The notes under the pieces are model-generated. The model did no database searches, was not told where the DNA came from, and saw only the letters and a list, made by a program, of their open reading frames with translations. Position numbers and translations under genes: made by a program. From Candidatus Rifleibacteriota bacterium (GTDB taxonomy: Bacteria; UBP17; UBA6191; JACPRK01): a stretch of 22,458 nucleotides of DNA. Positions 14,866 to 22,433 of this stretch are shown one piece after another (the first letter of the stretch is position 1; each line of letters opens with the position of its first letter). Where the stretch lies: NCBI GenBank assembly GCA_016213865.1, contig JACQZL010000233.1, positions 1 to 22,458 on the forward strand. Reading direction: 5' to 3'.

Positions 14866-17241
14866 CTACCGCAGCCGCAGCCGGTAGGCCAGCAGACCTC
14901 GAAGGTCGTCCCGGACCAGCAGAAAGGCCCACGCGTCCCGGACCGCCAGGCGAAGTTCCTGCGGCGAAAGCAGGCTGGGGGTCAGCGATTGACAGGGCTG
15001 CCATCGCTGGCCGTCCGCGCTGCTGAAGATGCGGATGGCACCAGCCACAGGAAGGCCGAGGTCCTCCACGAAGGCCAGATAGAACCGGCCACCGTGGGCG
15101 GCCACCGCCGGAGAAGTCCCGCGCTGGCGCAACACCGGCGAGGGTGCGGTCAGTTCGAAGGACAGGCCTTCGTCCCGGCTGAGGAGCAGTTCGATGCCAC
15201 GGGTCGTCTCGCACGCTACCAGGAGTTGCCCCTCGTTGGCGGCCGCGTCGATCGACGCCACCTCCGGCCCCTGGAACTCGGACAGGGGAATCCCCCGGGG
15301 AGGACCTCTCGAGGCCAGGCGGGCCCACCATAGCGAGCGCCGTCCATCGGGGACTCTGGACCCGACGGTAAACAACACGTGGCCGGCGAGAACTGGCACG
15401 GATCTCAACAGCAGGTCTCGGCCCGAGGCCCCCAGTTCCGCGGCCGGCACGGGAAGCCCGGATGCCGGGCCCTCGCGCTGGACCCAACAGAAAGGATGAG
15501 CGGGTTCGAACCAGCCGCTCTCTACCCCGGACGCAACCGGGAGGATGGGGACGCTCGAGGCCGCATCCGAGTCCACGATGGGCCCCCACGCGGGGCGGTC
15601 GGTTCGGCGCATCCGCAAGTGCGTGGCGGCGCGTGCCCCTGCCAGTCCGAGCCACGCCGCTTGCAGGCCTGATGGAAGCCAGCCGACGCTACCCCACATG
15701 ACCGGTTCACAGGTCGAACTGACGACCTCGGGCTGGGACCACGAAAGACCGAAGTCCTCGGAACGGCGGATCACGAACACCGGCTCTCCGTGAAGCCGCA
15801 TGCGCCGCCACGCCGCTGCCAGCCTCTGGCCCGAGAGGGAGAGGACAATCCGGTCGCAGCGGGAACTCGCGTCGAGCATCGTCCCGCCACCGGGTCGCAC
15901 CACGGCAGACGTGTGCAACTCGAAGGGCTTCCCGGAAGATGTCCCAAGCACCAACCTCGCCCGGTAGGTCACGCCGGGCTCGAGCCCCTCGACGCGCACG
16001 GGGGCCGTTCCAGGAGTGATGACACGAGCAGACTCGGTCGCCCGGCCCGTGCGGGCCAGCATCAGTTGCATCCCCGGAAGCGCCGGTCGGTTCAGAGCAA
16101 TGACTGCCCGGTCGCTTCCCAGGGCGACTTCGACAGGTTCGGGCATGGCCAACCGGCCGGCAGGACTCGGATCGTCGGTCTCCGGATGCGGCCCACGGGC
16201 CGCTCCCGTCTCGCGCGTCTGCGGGACTGCTCCGCCGGACGGGGGACCCCATCGCGCGACCAGAGGGGCCGACACGGTCCAGACCGCGAAGGCAGCCGCG
16301 ACGGACAGCAAGCAAGCGGCCACCCAGCCCCCCCATTGCCGCTGCTTGCGCCTGGATGCCCGGGCGGCGTCGGTCCGGGTCCTGACCGAAGAGGCATCGA
16401 CCGAGACGGTCTCAGCAGGCCGAAGCAACCGACCCAGCCGTGAGGCGATCTCCCGGGCACTTGGCCGCGTGGCCGGGTCCGTCTCCAGGCAGTCGAACAA
16501 GACGTGCCAGAGCCCCGCGGGCACGTCGCTTCGCAACTCGCGAGGATCGTGCTCGAAACCTCGCAGCAATGCCAGGTAGGTCTCGGCAGGTGTGCGCACC
16601 GGAAACGGCTGCTGGCCGGTGAGGAGTTGGAAGAGGATCACGCCCAGCGCAAAGACGTCGGCCGGAGGCCCCGTCGGCTGTCCTTTGAAGGCCTCCGGTG
16701 CGATGTAGCCCAACGTGCCCATCACGACGCCAGCCTCGGTCTGCACCATCTGGGCCTCGGTGAGGGCCTTCGCCAGGCCGAAGTCGGCGATCTTGACGGT
16801 TCCACCGTCTGCCACCAGGACATTCTGAGGCTTCAGGTCGCGATGGACGATGCCCGCCTCGTGGGCTGCCGCCAGACCTGAGGCCAGCTCGCTTCCGATC
16901 TGCAGCACGCGTCCGACCGGCAAGCTCCGGGCCTCATCCTCGACCGCGGCCAGCGAACCCGAGCGCTGGAGCTCCACGGCAATGTAGAGCGCCTGCCCCG
17001 CGACCCCGGCGTCGAAGAGCGGCAACAGGTTCGGGTGGTTGAGCCGGGCCTGCAGCCGGGCCTCTTGCAGGAAGCGCTCCCGCAACAAGGGCGCCTCGAA
17101 TGGCCCCCCCTCCGAGAACACATTCAGCGCAACCTCGCGCCCGAGGTTCTGTTGAATCGCCCGGTAGACGACCCCCGATGCCCCCCTGCCCAACCGCTCG
17201 AGGATCCGGTATCCGGGAATCTCGGGAATCCGCCGTTCCAC
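14866..17241 (-). CDS. Transmembrane Ser/Thr protein kinase with BNR propeller-like ectodomain; VAIK lysine replaced by Asn
   Basis: 791 residues. The N-terminal kinase domain (about 11-273) has LGRGASGVVYRA, the alpha-C glutamate E60, HRDLKPQN (133-140), DFG (153-155) and APE (181-183). The beta-3 motif reads VALN (N40, codon AAT) where nearly all kinases have VAxK. No lysine is present in the glycine loop to take over as in WNK kinases. A single membrane span is at about 304-327. Outside lie an FN3-like domain (about 367-450) and a propeller-like region with Asp-box sequences (SEDFGLSW at 494-501, later SRDEGLSF and SADGQRW). It looks like a receptor kinase or pseudokinase. The GTG start immediately precedes the conserved PGYRILERLG, with a -10 close upstream. 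Confidence 0.92.
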   Translation of the reverse strand: MERRIPEIPGYRILERLGRGASGVVYRAIQQNLGREVALNVFSEGGPFEAPLLRERFLQEARLQARLNHPNLLPLFDAGVAGQALYIAVELQRSGSLAAVEDEARSLPVGRVLQIGSELASGLAAAHEAGIVHRDLKPQNVLVADGGTVKIADFGLAKALTEAQMVQTEAGVVMGTLGYIAPEAFKGQPTGPPADVFALGVILFQLLTGQQPFPVRTPAETYLALLRGFEHDPRELRSDVPAGLWHVLFDCLETDPATRPSAREIASRLGRLLRPAETVSVDASSVRTRTDAARASRRKQRQWGGWVAACLLSVAAAFAVWTVSAPLVARWGPPSGGAVPQTRETGAARGPHPETDDPSPAGRLAMPEPVEVALGSDRAVIALNRPALPGMQLMLARTGRATESARVITPGTAPVRVEGLEPGVTYRARLVLGTSSGKPFELHTSAVVRPGGGTMLDASSRCDRIVLSLSGQRLAAAWRRMRLHGEPVFVIRRSEDFGLSWSQPEVVSSTCEPVMWGSVGWLPSGLQAAWLGLAGARAATHLRMRRTDRPAWGPIVDSDAASSVPILPVASGVESGWFEPAHPFCWVQREGPASGLPVPAAELGASGRDLLLRSVPVLAGHVLFTVGSRVPDGRRSLWWARLASRGPPRGIPLSEFQGPEVASIDAAANEGQLLVACETTRGIELLLSRDEGLSFELTAPSPVLRQRGTSPAVAAHGGRFYLAFVEDLGLPVAGAIRIFSSADGQRWQPCQSLTPSLLSPQELRLAVRDAWAFLLVRDDLRGLLAYRLRLR

Positions 17242-17247
17242 GGAGCC

Positions 17248-17253
17248 ATCATA
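17248..17253 (-). promoter_or_regulatory. Candidate -10 giving a leaderless kinase mRNA
   Basis: TATGAT on the minus strand ends only 6 bases before the kinase GTG. If it is used, transcription would start at or next to the start codon. No ribosome binding site precedes the GTG, which fits a leaderless transcript. No clear -35 is seen. Confidence 0.35.
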
Positions 17254-17369
17254 CCGGCTTCCCGCGCGATGGTAGGAGAACCGTCGTCTCCGGAAAGGGC
17301 CAGGTCACCTTCCCGAAGTCTCCGCGTGACGGGCGCGAGGAGGTGGACCATGCCGGTTGCGATGGAGTG

Positions 17370-17640
17370 GTCACCATGGATGGAGCCGTTTCGAAGCTAC
17401 GGCAGGACCCAAGAGACTATTTCGGAAATCCTTGCATGCGTGAGGCGTGCCCCCCCGCAACCGACATCTTCCAGGTCGGCATCGTCCTCTACCGAATCCT
17501 GGGCGGAGAGATCCCGCGCCTGGCGCCCTCCGAAGACGAGGTCTTCCGGCCCATCCTGCACCAGGAACTGCCCCCTCTCTCTTCGCCCAACCCCCAGGTC
17601 CCTCCGGGCCTCGAGACGGTCGTGGCGGTCCCGATAGTCG
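17370..17640 (+). pseudogene. Remnant of a second Ser/Thr kinase (C-lobe fragment)
   Basis: The plus-strand frame through 17463 reads DIFQVGIVLYRILGGEIP, then a run ending LSSPNPQVPPGLETVV. This is the alpha-F and following region of bacterial Ser/Thr kinases (compare DIFSLGVVLYEMLTGxxPF...NPxVPPGLExVV). Third positions are G/C-rich as in real genes. The N-lobe, HRD and DFG are absent and the similarity fades after about 17640, so it looks like a truncated relic divergent from the intact kinase. The gap 17242-17734 holds no intact gene. Confidence 0.55.
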
Positions 17641-17690
17641 TCTCCAATCAAGCCAAGCAGGCTTCAGCAGACCTGGCTGGCTCCGAGCGG

Positions 17691-17696
17691 TATACT
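17691..17696 (+). promoter_or_regulatory. Candidate -10 for the aspartic protease gene
   Basis: TATACT within GCGGTATACTCC, 38 bases before the ATG at 17735. No good -35 lies at the right distance. Confidence 0.35.
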
Positions 17697-17734
17697 CCAG
17701 GTGAAGAGGAACCGCCGTTCCAAGGAGCCTCGAA

Positions 17735-18148
17735 ATGGGACTTGTGTACGCCGATATCGAGCTGGTCAATGCGGTGGACGAAGGACTTCGGCGTCGGGGG
17801 AAGCTCCGCGAGGCCGAGGTCCGGCGACTTACGGCCCGCGCCTTGGTCGATTCGGGTGCCGGGCTGCTGGTCATTCCGGAGAACGTCGCAGTCCAGTTGG
17901 ACCTGGTAGAAGTCGACCAGCGCGAGATCCGCACTGCCGACGGCCGGTCGCTGCGGGCGCCCATCTGCGGTCCGGTCGAGATCCGTTTCGCCAACCGGCT
18001 TGCCATCGGCAACGCGGCCGTGCTCGGAAACCAGGTCCTGCTGGGGGCCATTCCGCTCGAGGAACTCGACGTGCTGATCGATCCCCGCAACGAGAAGCTC
18101 ATCGTCAATCCCGAGGCCCCCAACATGGCGAGTGTCAAGGTGGTCTAG
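17735..18148 (+). CDS. Clan AA (retropepsin-like) aspartic protease
   Basis: 137 residues. The catalytic motif ALVDSGAGLLVIPE (36-49, with D39-S40-G41) is the single-motif D(T/S)GA of retroviral-type proteases, which work as homodimers. The opening MGLVYADIELVNA and the later LLGAIPLEELDVLIDPRNEKLIVNP match the bacterial clan AA aspartic protease family in length and order. It has no signal peptide, so it is probably cytoplasmic. AAGGAG lies 7 bases before the ATG. Substrates of this family are largely unknown. The TAG stop falls at the edge of the MITE candidate; rejoining the flanks across it regenerates the same stop, so the protein end is probably unaltered. Confidence 0.88.
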   Translation: MGLVYADIELVNAVDEGLRRRGKLREAEVRRLTARALVDSGAGLLVIPENVAVQLDLVEVDQREIRTADGRSLRAPICGPVEIRFANRLAIGNAAVLGNQVLLGAIPLEELDVLIDPRNEKLIVNPEAPNMASVKVV

Positions 18149-18277
18149 TAGGTCGTTTTCGAACTGACCTTACAACGCTGCGTCATGCCTCATGTTGAAA
18201 TCGCGGTAGGGGCGTCCCGCAAGGGCCGTCCCTACCGCGATTTCGGTCTTTGGCATGTTGATTTGGAATCGCTCTAC
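18148..18277. mobile_element. MITE candidate (IS630/mariner-type) with TA duplication at CTAG
   Basis: About 130 bp bounded by TA (18146-18147 and 18278-18279), each within CTAG. The ends are inverted repeats: GTAGGTCGTTTTC on the left and GTAGAGCGATTCC on the right (reverse complement), 9 of 13 identical. The interior is a long palindrome and there is no coding capacity. IS630-type elements duplicate TA and favour CTAG targets. Excision would rejoin GGTC-TA-GGGCG and keep the protease stop codon. Confidence 0.5.
18197..18244. terminator. Strong hairpin between convergent genes
   Basis: GAAATCGCGGTAGGG and CCCTACCGCGATTTC form a perfect 15-bp stem around 18 bases, inside the MITE candidate. 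It lies between the convergent protease and aldo/keto reductase genes and could stop transcription from either side. No long T-run follows (only TTTCGGTCTTT), so factor-independent termination is uncertain. Confidence 0.5.
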
Positions 18278-18334
18278 TAGGGCGTTTCCCTACCTGGCGA
18301 CCGTGCTGGCGGGGTTCAGGACGCCGGGACGTGT

Positions 18335-19780
18335 CTATCGCGCCTTCGGCGACTTCACCGCGGCATCGAGCCGCTCCCTTGCCAGAGTCGCCCCGCCTGC
18401 GGGTGGAGCCGTCGCACCACTGTGGAGGTAGTCGAGATCCTCTGGTGAGAGTCTCTTCGCCAGCGGCAGCGCGTCGACCGTGCGGCGCACCTGCTCGACC
18501 GTGATCGGACCGATCGCCAGCATGTCGGTTCGCGGGTGCGCGAGGACGTACGCGTTCAGCAACTGATCGATGGTGTACGTCGTACGGTTCTTCATGTTGA
18601 ACCCGTGGAGGAATCGAATGGCGCGATGCCAGCGCTCCTCGTTTTCTCGGGTAAAGATGGCGGGATACACGTTCTGCCAGTAGGGATCCCCCGCCACGTG
18701 CTTGGCATACGCGGACTCCTTTGCGTTCGCCCACGACGGGGCTGGTTTGTCCAGGATGCTGAAGCCGCCCAGAGGCGAGTAGGGCATGATCTTGATCCCC
18801 CTCTGGAATCCGGGGTCCATCATCTCCGCGTGGACCGCCTGAACGCCCAGGGCGTGGATCGTCTTGTCGCTCATCTCGAAGAGCGAGAAATAGGGGCTGT
18901 TGATCAGCGGCCGGGCGAATCGACGGTCGCCCTCGGCGAGCCGCAGCGATTCCTCGACGCGGTGGGTTCGCCAGTTCGACCATCCCAGGGCCTTGACCTG
19001 GCGCGAGATCTCAGGTGCGCTGACGGCCTCGAGGATCCGGGCCACCGGCGTCTGGTTCCGCTTCACGGCCTCGAACGCGATCGCGTCGCCGTCGTCCCGG
19101 TGCATCAGATAGACGTCGATTTCCCCTTGGAGGTTCTCGCGCGTGTGATTCAACTCCCCGCTGATGCGCTCGATCATCAGTTTCTTCTCGCAATAGAGAT
19201 GGCTCGCATACGTGCCCGGCGGGACGTCTTCGAGCGGCCAGTCCCGGGTTCGCCAGTTGACCGCGTCGGGAGCAAGGAGACCGCGCCTCTTCAGTTCGTC
19301 GATCAACTCCTTGGCGTGGCAGCCGGCTGGCAATTTCTTGAGCCAGAAGAGATCGAAGGGGAACCCGCCCTTGGACAGGGCGTAGAGTTTCCGGTCTGGA
19401 TTCAACCCGGCCTGCTCGTAGAAACCACCGCTCGCGAGCAGCGCCGCCCGGCTCGCCCGCCACTCCCCGAGGGCGTACTCCACGCCGCCGACGTAGATCG
19501 GTGAGGTGTCGAAGAGGTTGATACCCCGGCGAGCCGCCTCGTCGAGAACCGCGTAGACCTGCTCCCGGGTGGGCTCGGGCTGCTTCTCATACACCCATCC
19601 GGCCTGGATCAGGTGATCCGTGCCCATCACCAGACGCGAGAACCGCCGGGAGACCCCGTCGTTGCACACGATATCCACGTACTCCATGCCCCCGGCTGCA
19701 AGGGCGAGGGCTGGGATCATGCACGACAGCGAAACAACCAGGGAAAGGAGAGCCAGCCGTTTCGTTCCGATTCTGCTCAA
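18335..19780 (-). CDS. Exported aldo/keto reductase
   Basis: 481 residues from a TTG at 19778-19780. This start is chosen because GGAGGTGG lies just upstream and a signal peptide follows at once (KRLALLSLVVSLSCMIPALALAAGG). The in-frame extension to 19984 is Arg/Pro-rich and unlikely. The AKR tetrad is visible: D91 (LFDTSP), Y96, K137 (ALSKGG) and H227 (YLMHRDD). The late motif MPYSPLGGF also fits. The protein is longer than the usual 300-350 residues, with an insert around 140-205 and a C-terminal tail. AKRs use NAD(P)H in the cytoplasm, so an exported one is unusual. It may be folded before export or act with a bound cofactor, but no twin-arginine motif is seen. Confidence 0.88.
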   Translation of the reverse strand: MSRIGTKRLALLSLVVSLSCMIPALALAAGGMEYVDIVCNDGVSRRFSRLVMGTDHLIQAGWVYEKQPEPTREQVYAVLDEAARRGINLFDTSPIYVGGVEYALGEWRASRAALLASGGFYEQAGLNPDRKLYALSKGGFPFDLFWLKKLPAGCHAKELIDELKRRGLLAPDAVNWRTRDWPLEDVPPGTYASHLYCEKKLMIERISGELNHTRENLQGEIDVYLMHRDDGDAIAFEAVKRNQTPVARILEAVSAPEISRQVKALGWSNWRTHRVEESLRLAEGDRRFARPLINSPYFSLFEMSDKTIHALGVQAVHAEMMDPGFQRGIKIMPYSPLGGFSILDKPAPSWANAKESAYAKHVAGDPYWQNVYPAIFTRENEERWHRAIRFLHGFNMKNRTTYTIDQLLNAYVLAHPRTDMLAIGPITVEQVRRTVDALPLAKRLSPEDLDYLHSGATAPPAGGATLARERLDAAVKSPKAR

Positions 19781-19946
19781 TGTGCCACCTCCACTCGAAA
19801 CACCGGAGTCCGCTTCCGCCTGGTTCGACCTCCGATGCGTGACGAGCAGCGCCGGACTTGCTCGCGGTTGACCAACAGGCGAGATCCCCACGCGGGGAGC
19901 ATCCTGAGCCTCCGTGCATCTTGGTGTCCGTCGCGTGCTCGTGGGC

Positions 19947-19975
19947 ATTCTACCCCATCGGCCGAGCAGTCCGAA
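19947..19975 (-). promoter_or_regulatory. Candidate promoter upstream of the aldo/keto reductase
   Basis: TTCGGA (19970-19975), 17 bases, then TAGAAT (19947-19952) on the minus strand. The -35 is weak and the leader would be about 160 bases. The -10 context GGGGTAGAATGCC resembles the other TAGAAT sites in this window. Confidence 0.33.
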
Positions 19976-20044
19976 ACACGCCAACGCCGTGGGGGTGCGC
20001 TCTCGATTCGTGGGTTAACATCCACAACTGGCCTCCAGAGTCGA

Positions 20045-20115
20045 GTAGCGCGGGGGCTTGTCCCCCGCTTGTGGAGCGGCGACTCGGCGATGCGGGCCAC
20101 AAGGGCCCGCGCTAC
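20045..20115. repeat. Second REP-doublet with GTAG/CTAC ends
   Basis: Left hairpin: GTAGC then GCGGGGG, loop CTTGT, CCCCCGC (20050-20068, with GTAG at 20045). Right hairpin: GCGGGCC, loop ACAAG, GGCCCGC (20092-20110), then GCTAC ending at 20115. The loops are reverse complements of each other. The stem sequence differs from the element at 6731, but the plan is the same: GTAG end, 7-bp stem, 5-base loop, inverted partner. The 763-bp gap 19781-20543 holds this, the repeat at 20342, and no gene I can support. Confidence 0.75.
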
Positions 20116-20341
20116 AACTCCTTGGGCCACGAGCCCAGTCATGCAGCCCCCCGCATTCCGCGAGCGCACCCACGCCGTGGGGGGAGCGATGCTGAGAAAT
20201 GGCAGCCCGCATGTCCTCATCGCTGAAGAGTCGTCAACCAACACAGCTACGACGGGCCGCCAGCACGCCCCCAGGGGTGAAATCGGGCGGTGGGACGATA
20301 GGGTTGCAGGGCTTCGGCGCGTGCGGCAGACCGCACCTTCT

Positions 20342-20365
20342 TTCGCGCCTTCGCGTCTTCGCGTG
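20342..20365. repeat. Octamer tandem repeat of the TTCGCG family
   Basis: Three 8-base units: TTCGCGCC, TTCGCGTC and TTCGCGTG. The reverse strand reads as AHAKTRRRE, a spurious peptide seen in many annotations because this repeat is widespread between genes. It is similar in style to the repeat near 11181. Confidence 0.55.
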
Positions 20366-20543
20366 AGCCCCGTTTTCATACCAGCCACAGAGCCACCGCC
20401 GAATAACGAGGCTGCCACCGAGCACACCGGAACAGGACAAGGAGTGCCTTCCCTCGGGGGAGCCAAGTCTGCAGAGACCTCCGCGATGGCGCAAGGGGCT
20501 GGCACTCTCCGCAAGCGATGCAGACAGCTCGCGGGGCCGGGCG

Positions 20544-22214
20544 TTACGGCTTGACGCGCCCGAGCAGGAAACCCAGGTCGGCGACGGCGCCTCCGGGGCG
20601 CGGCTTGCGCAGGCCGTTGACGCGGAAGACCTCCATCGGGCCCTTGCCTTTCATCTCGACCGTGCCACGCGACTCGCCGTGGCAAGCGTGAGCCACCCTG
20701 TCCCAGACTGTCCGGGAGACACTCACCGCACCCGGCACCCCCGTGCTCTGCAGGCGGTCCGCGGTGTTCACCGTGTCGCCCCAGACATCGAAGAGGTAGG
20801 TCTTGTGCCCGACCACGCCCGCCACGACCGGCCCGCACTGGATGCCGACCCGAACCTGGACGCCGTCGAGCACACGCCTGGTGGTGGCAATCATGTCGAG
20901 GCCGCACTCAACGCACACGAGCGGCGGGTCCTCGACCGGTTCGAGCAACCCGGCCGCGGCCATGAAGGCATCGCCGATCGTCTTGATCTTGAGCAGGCCG
21001 TGACGCTCGGCGAGGCCCTCGAACTCGTCGGTCAGCACCTGCAGGGCCGAGAGGATCTGCTCGGGCTGACGGCTCTCGCACCAGGCCGTGAACCCCGCGA
21101 TGTCGGCAAAGAGGATGGCGGCATCCTCGCAGCGTCGCGGGGCGACTCTGTTGGTTGCCTTCAACTCCAGCGCAATCGGTCGCGGCAGCAGGACGTGCAG
21201 GAGCGAGTCGGCCCGGTCCCGCTCCACCTCGATCTGGTGGAGGTGCTCGGCCTCGCGAGCGCGCAGCCGGCTCTTCTCGAGGCAAGCGCTGATCCGCGCC
21301 CGGAGGATGACCGGGTCGAACGGCTTGGGGTGGTAGTCCTCGGCGCCCATCTCGATGCACCTGGCCACGGCCCCGATCTCGTCGAGCGACGACAGCATGA
21401 TGACCGGCGTCTGGCGCAGGCCCGCGTCGGACTTCAACCGCCGCAGCACCTCGTCGCCGTTCGTCTCGGGCATCACCATGTCGAGCAGGACCATGTCGAA
21501 CCGCTCCTGGTCGAGCAAGCACAACGCCTGGGCACCGCTGGCCGCAGTCACTACCGCGTGGCCGTCCTTCTGGAGCCGCCGGGCCAGCATGTCGCGGTGC
21601 ATGGCGTTGTCGTCGACGACCAGGCAGCGGCCCACCTCCTGCGCCGCCGCGCGGAATTCGGGTGGCGGCGGCAGCGAGAGCGACGCGGTCTCGACGTCCT
21701 CGCCCAAGGCTGAGTCGTCGAGGTGCTCCAACATCGCAAAGAGCTGACTGACCGCGAAGCGGACCTTGCGCAGGTCGGGAACGGCCTCCGAGAGGCCCTT
21801 GAACTCGGAATCCCCCATCAGTCTCTTGACCCGGGTCGTGACGGCGTTCGCTGGTCCGTGGAGCGCCTTCTGCAACAGGCGTAACAGCTCCACGGTGGAG
21901 GCCCGGGTCGGGCCATCCGCATCCCGCGGGGCACTCAGCAGTTCGCCAACGGAAACGAGCATCTGCCTGCCCAGCGAGCGGAGCTCGCGCAGGCCGGCGA
22001 CGAACTCTTCGGAGCCCGCTTGGCCCAGATCCTCGAGGAGCATCTCGCTGTAGCCGATGACGGCGTTCAGGGGCGTGCGCAGGTCGTGGCGCAAGTGGGC
22101 CAGCCAGAGCGCCCGGCGCGCGTCGGCCGGAACACCGGGCGCGGCCGGGTTGACCTCCTGGGGCCGGCCGGTATCGACCGCGGGGCTCTTCTCGGCGGGG
22201 TCCTGGACCGTCAT
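20544..22214 (-). CDS. HisKA - receiver - class IIIa adenylate cyclase
   Basis: 556 residues without membrane spans, so probably soluble. Order: a HisKA-type dimerisation/phosphoacceptor region with H43 in LRHDLRTPLNAVIGYSEML; a linker; a receiver domain (about 195-315) with D201, D202, phosphoacceptor D245 (LLDMVMP), S275 and K297; a coiled coil (about 318-340); and a class III cyclase domain (about 363-535). The metal ligands are D371 (FADIAGFT) and D415 (KTIGDAFMA). The adenine-selecting pair K411 and D476 (FDVWGDTVN) and the transition-state N483 and R487 are present, so it should make cAMP. No HATPase domain follows HisKA, so H43 cannot be phosphorylated in the usual way by this protein alone. 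The ATG has GGAGG seven bases upstream. It is divergent from the next gene. Confidence 0.93.
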   Translation of the reverse strand: MTVQDPAEKSPAVDTGRPQEVNPAAPGVPADARRALWLAHLRHDLRTPLNAVIGYSEMLLEDLGQAGSEEFVAGLRELRSLGRQMLVSVGELLSAPRDADGPTRASTVELLRLLQKALHGPANAVTTRVKRLMGDSEFKGLSEAVPDLRKVRFAVSQLFAMLEHLDDSALGEDVETASLSLPPPPEFRAAAQEVGRCLVVDDNAMHRDMLARRLQKDGHAVVTAASGAQALCLLDQERFDMVLLDMVMPETNGDEVLRRLKSDAGLRQTPVIMLSSLDEIGAVARCIEMGAEDYHPKPFDPVILRARISACLEKSRLRAREAEHLHQIEVERDRADSLLHVLLPRPIALELKATNRVAPRRCEDAAILFADIAGFTAWCESRQPEQILSALQVLTDEFEGLAERHGLLKIKTIGDAFMAAAGLLEPVEDPPLVCVECGLDMIATTRRVLDGVQVRVGIQCGPVVAGVVGHKTYLFDVWGDTVNTADRLQSTGVPGAVSVSRTVWDRVAHACHGESRGTVEMKGKGPMEVFRVNGLRKPRPGGAVADLGFLLGRVKP

Positions 22215-22255
22215 TGTGGCGCCTCCGGGAGTGTCGCAGTACCCGGGGACACCCT

Positions 22256-22285
22256 ATTCTACTCTCGAAGCGGGCGGCGGCTCAA
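22256..22285 (-). promoter_or_regulatory. Candidate sigma70 promoter of the receiver-cyclase gene
   Basis: On the minus strand, TTGAGC (22280-22285), 18 bases, then TAGAAT (22256-22261), about 42 bases before the ATG. It matches 4/6 and 5/6 consensus positions. Confidence 0.5.
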
Positions 22286-22324
22286 GCGATGGCGACCGCC
22301 GGGCAGGGCATCGGCGAAGTCGTC

Positions 22325-22344
22325 ATTCCCGCGAAAGCGGGAAT
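22325..22344. repeat. dRS3-like inverted repeat
   Basis: ATTCCCGCGAAAGCGGGAAT, with two perfect 8-base arms around GAAA. It matches the ATTCCC-N8-GGGAAT pattern of the dRS3 repeat known from Neisseria. Similar sequences are scattered widely among bacteria and read as SFPRKREST. It lies between the divergent cyclase and plus-strand genes. Confidence 0.65.
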
Positions 22345-22370
22345 CCACGTGTGCAATCGAAAACAACGAC

Positions 22371-22400
22371 CCGACAAGAGCATGGGGAACCGGGTAGAAT
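22371..22400 (+). promoter_or_regulatory. Candidate promoter of the last gene
   Basis: CCGACA (22371-22376), 18 bases, then TAGAAT (22395-22400) within CGGGTAGAATCC. The start codon is 33 bases downstream. Confidence 0.42.
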
Positions 22401-22433
22401 CCTTTTGCTGGAAAGGCGAAAGGAGTTACACGG

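Noticed and set aside
19781..19984. N-terminal extension of the aldo/keto reductase to an ATG at 19984
   Set aside because: The added residues are unlike a protein N-terminus, and the TTG at 19780 has both GGAGGTGG and an immediate signal peptide.
19858..20543. Open frames on both strands in the long gap after the aldo/keto reductase
   Set aside because: They run through the REP-doublet and the TTCGCG repeat, have Arg/Pro-rich low-quality composition and lack ribosome binding sites.
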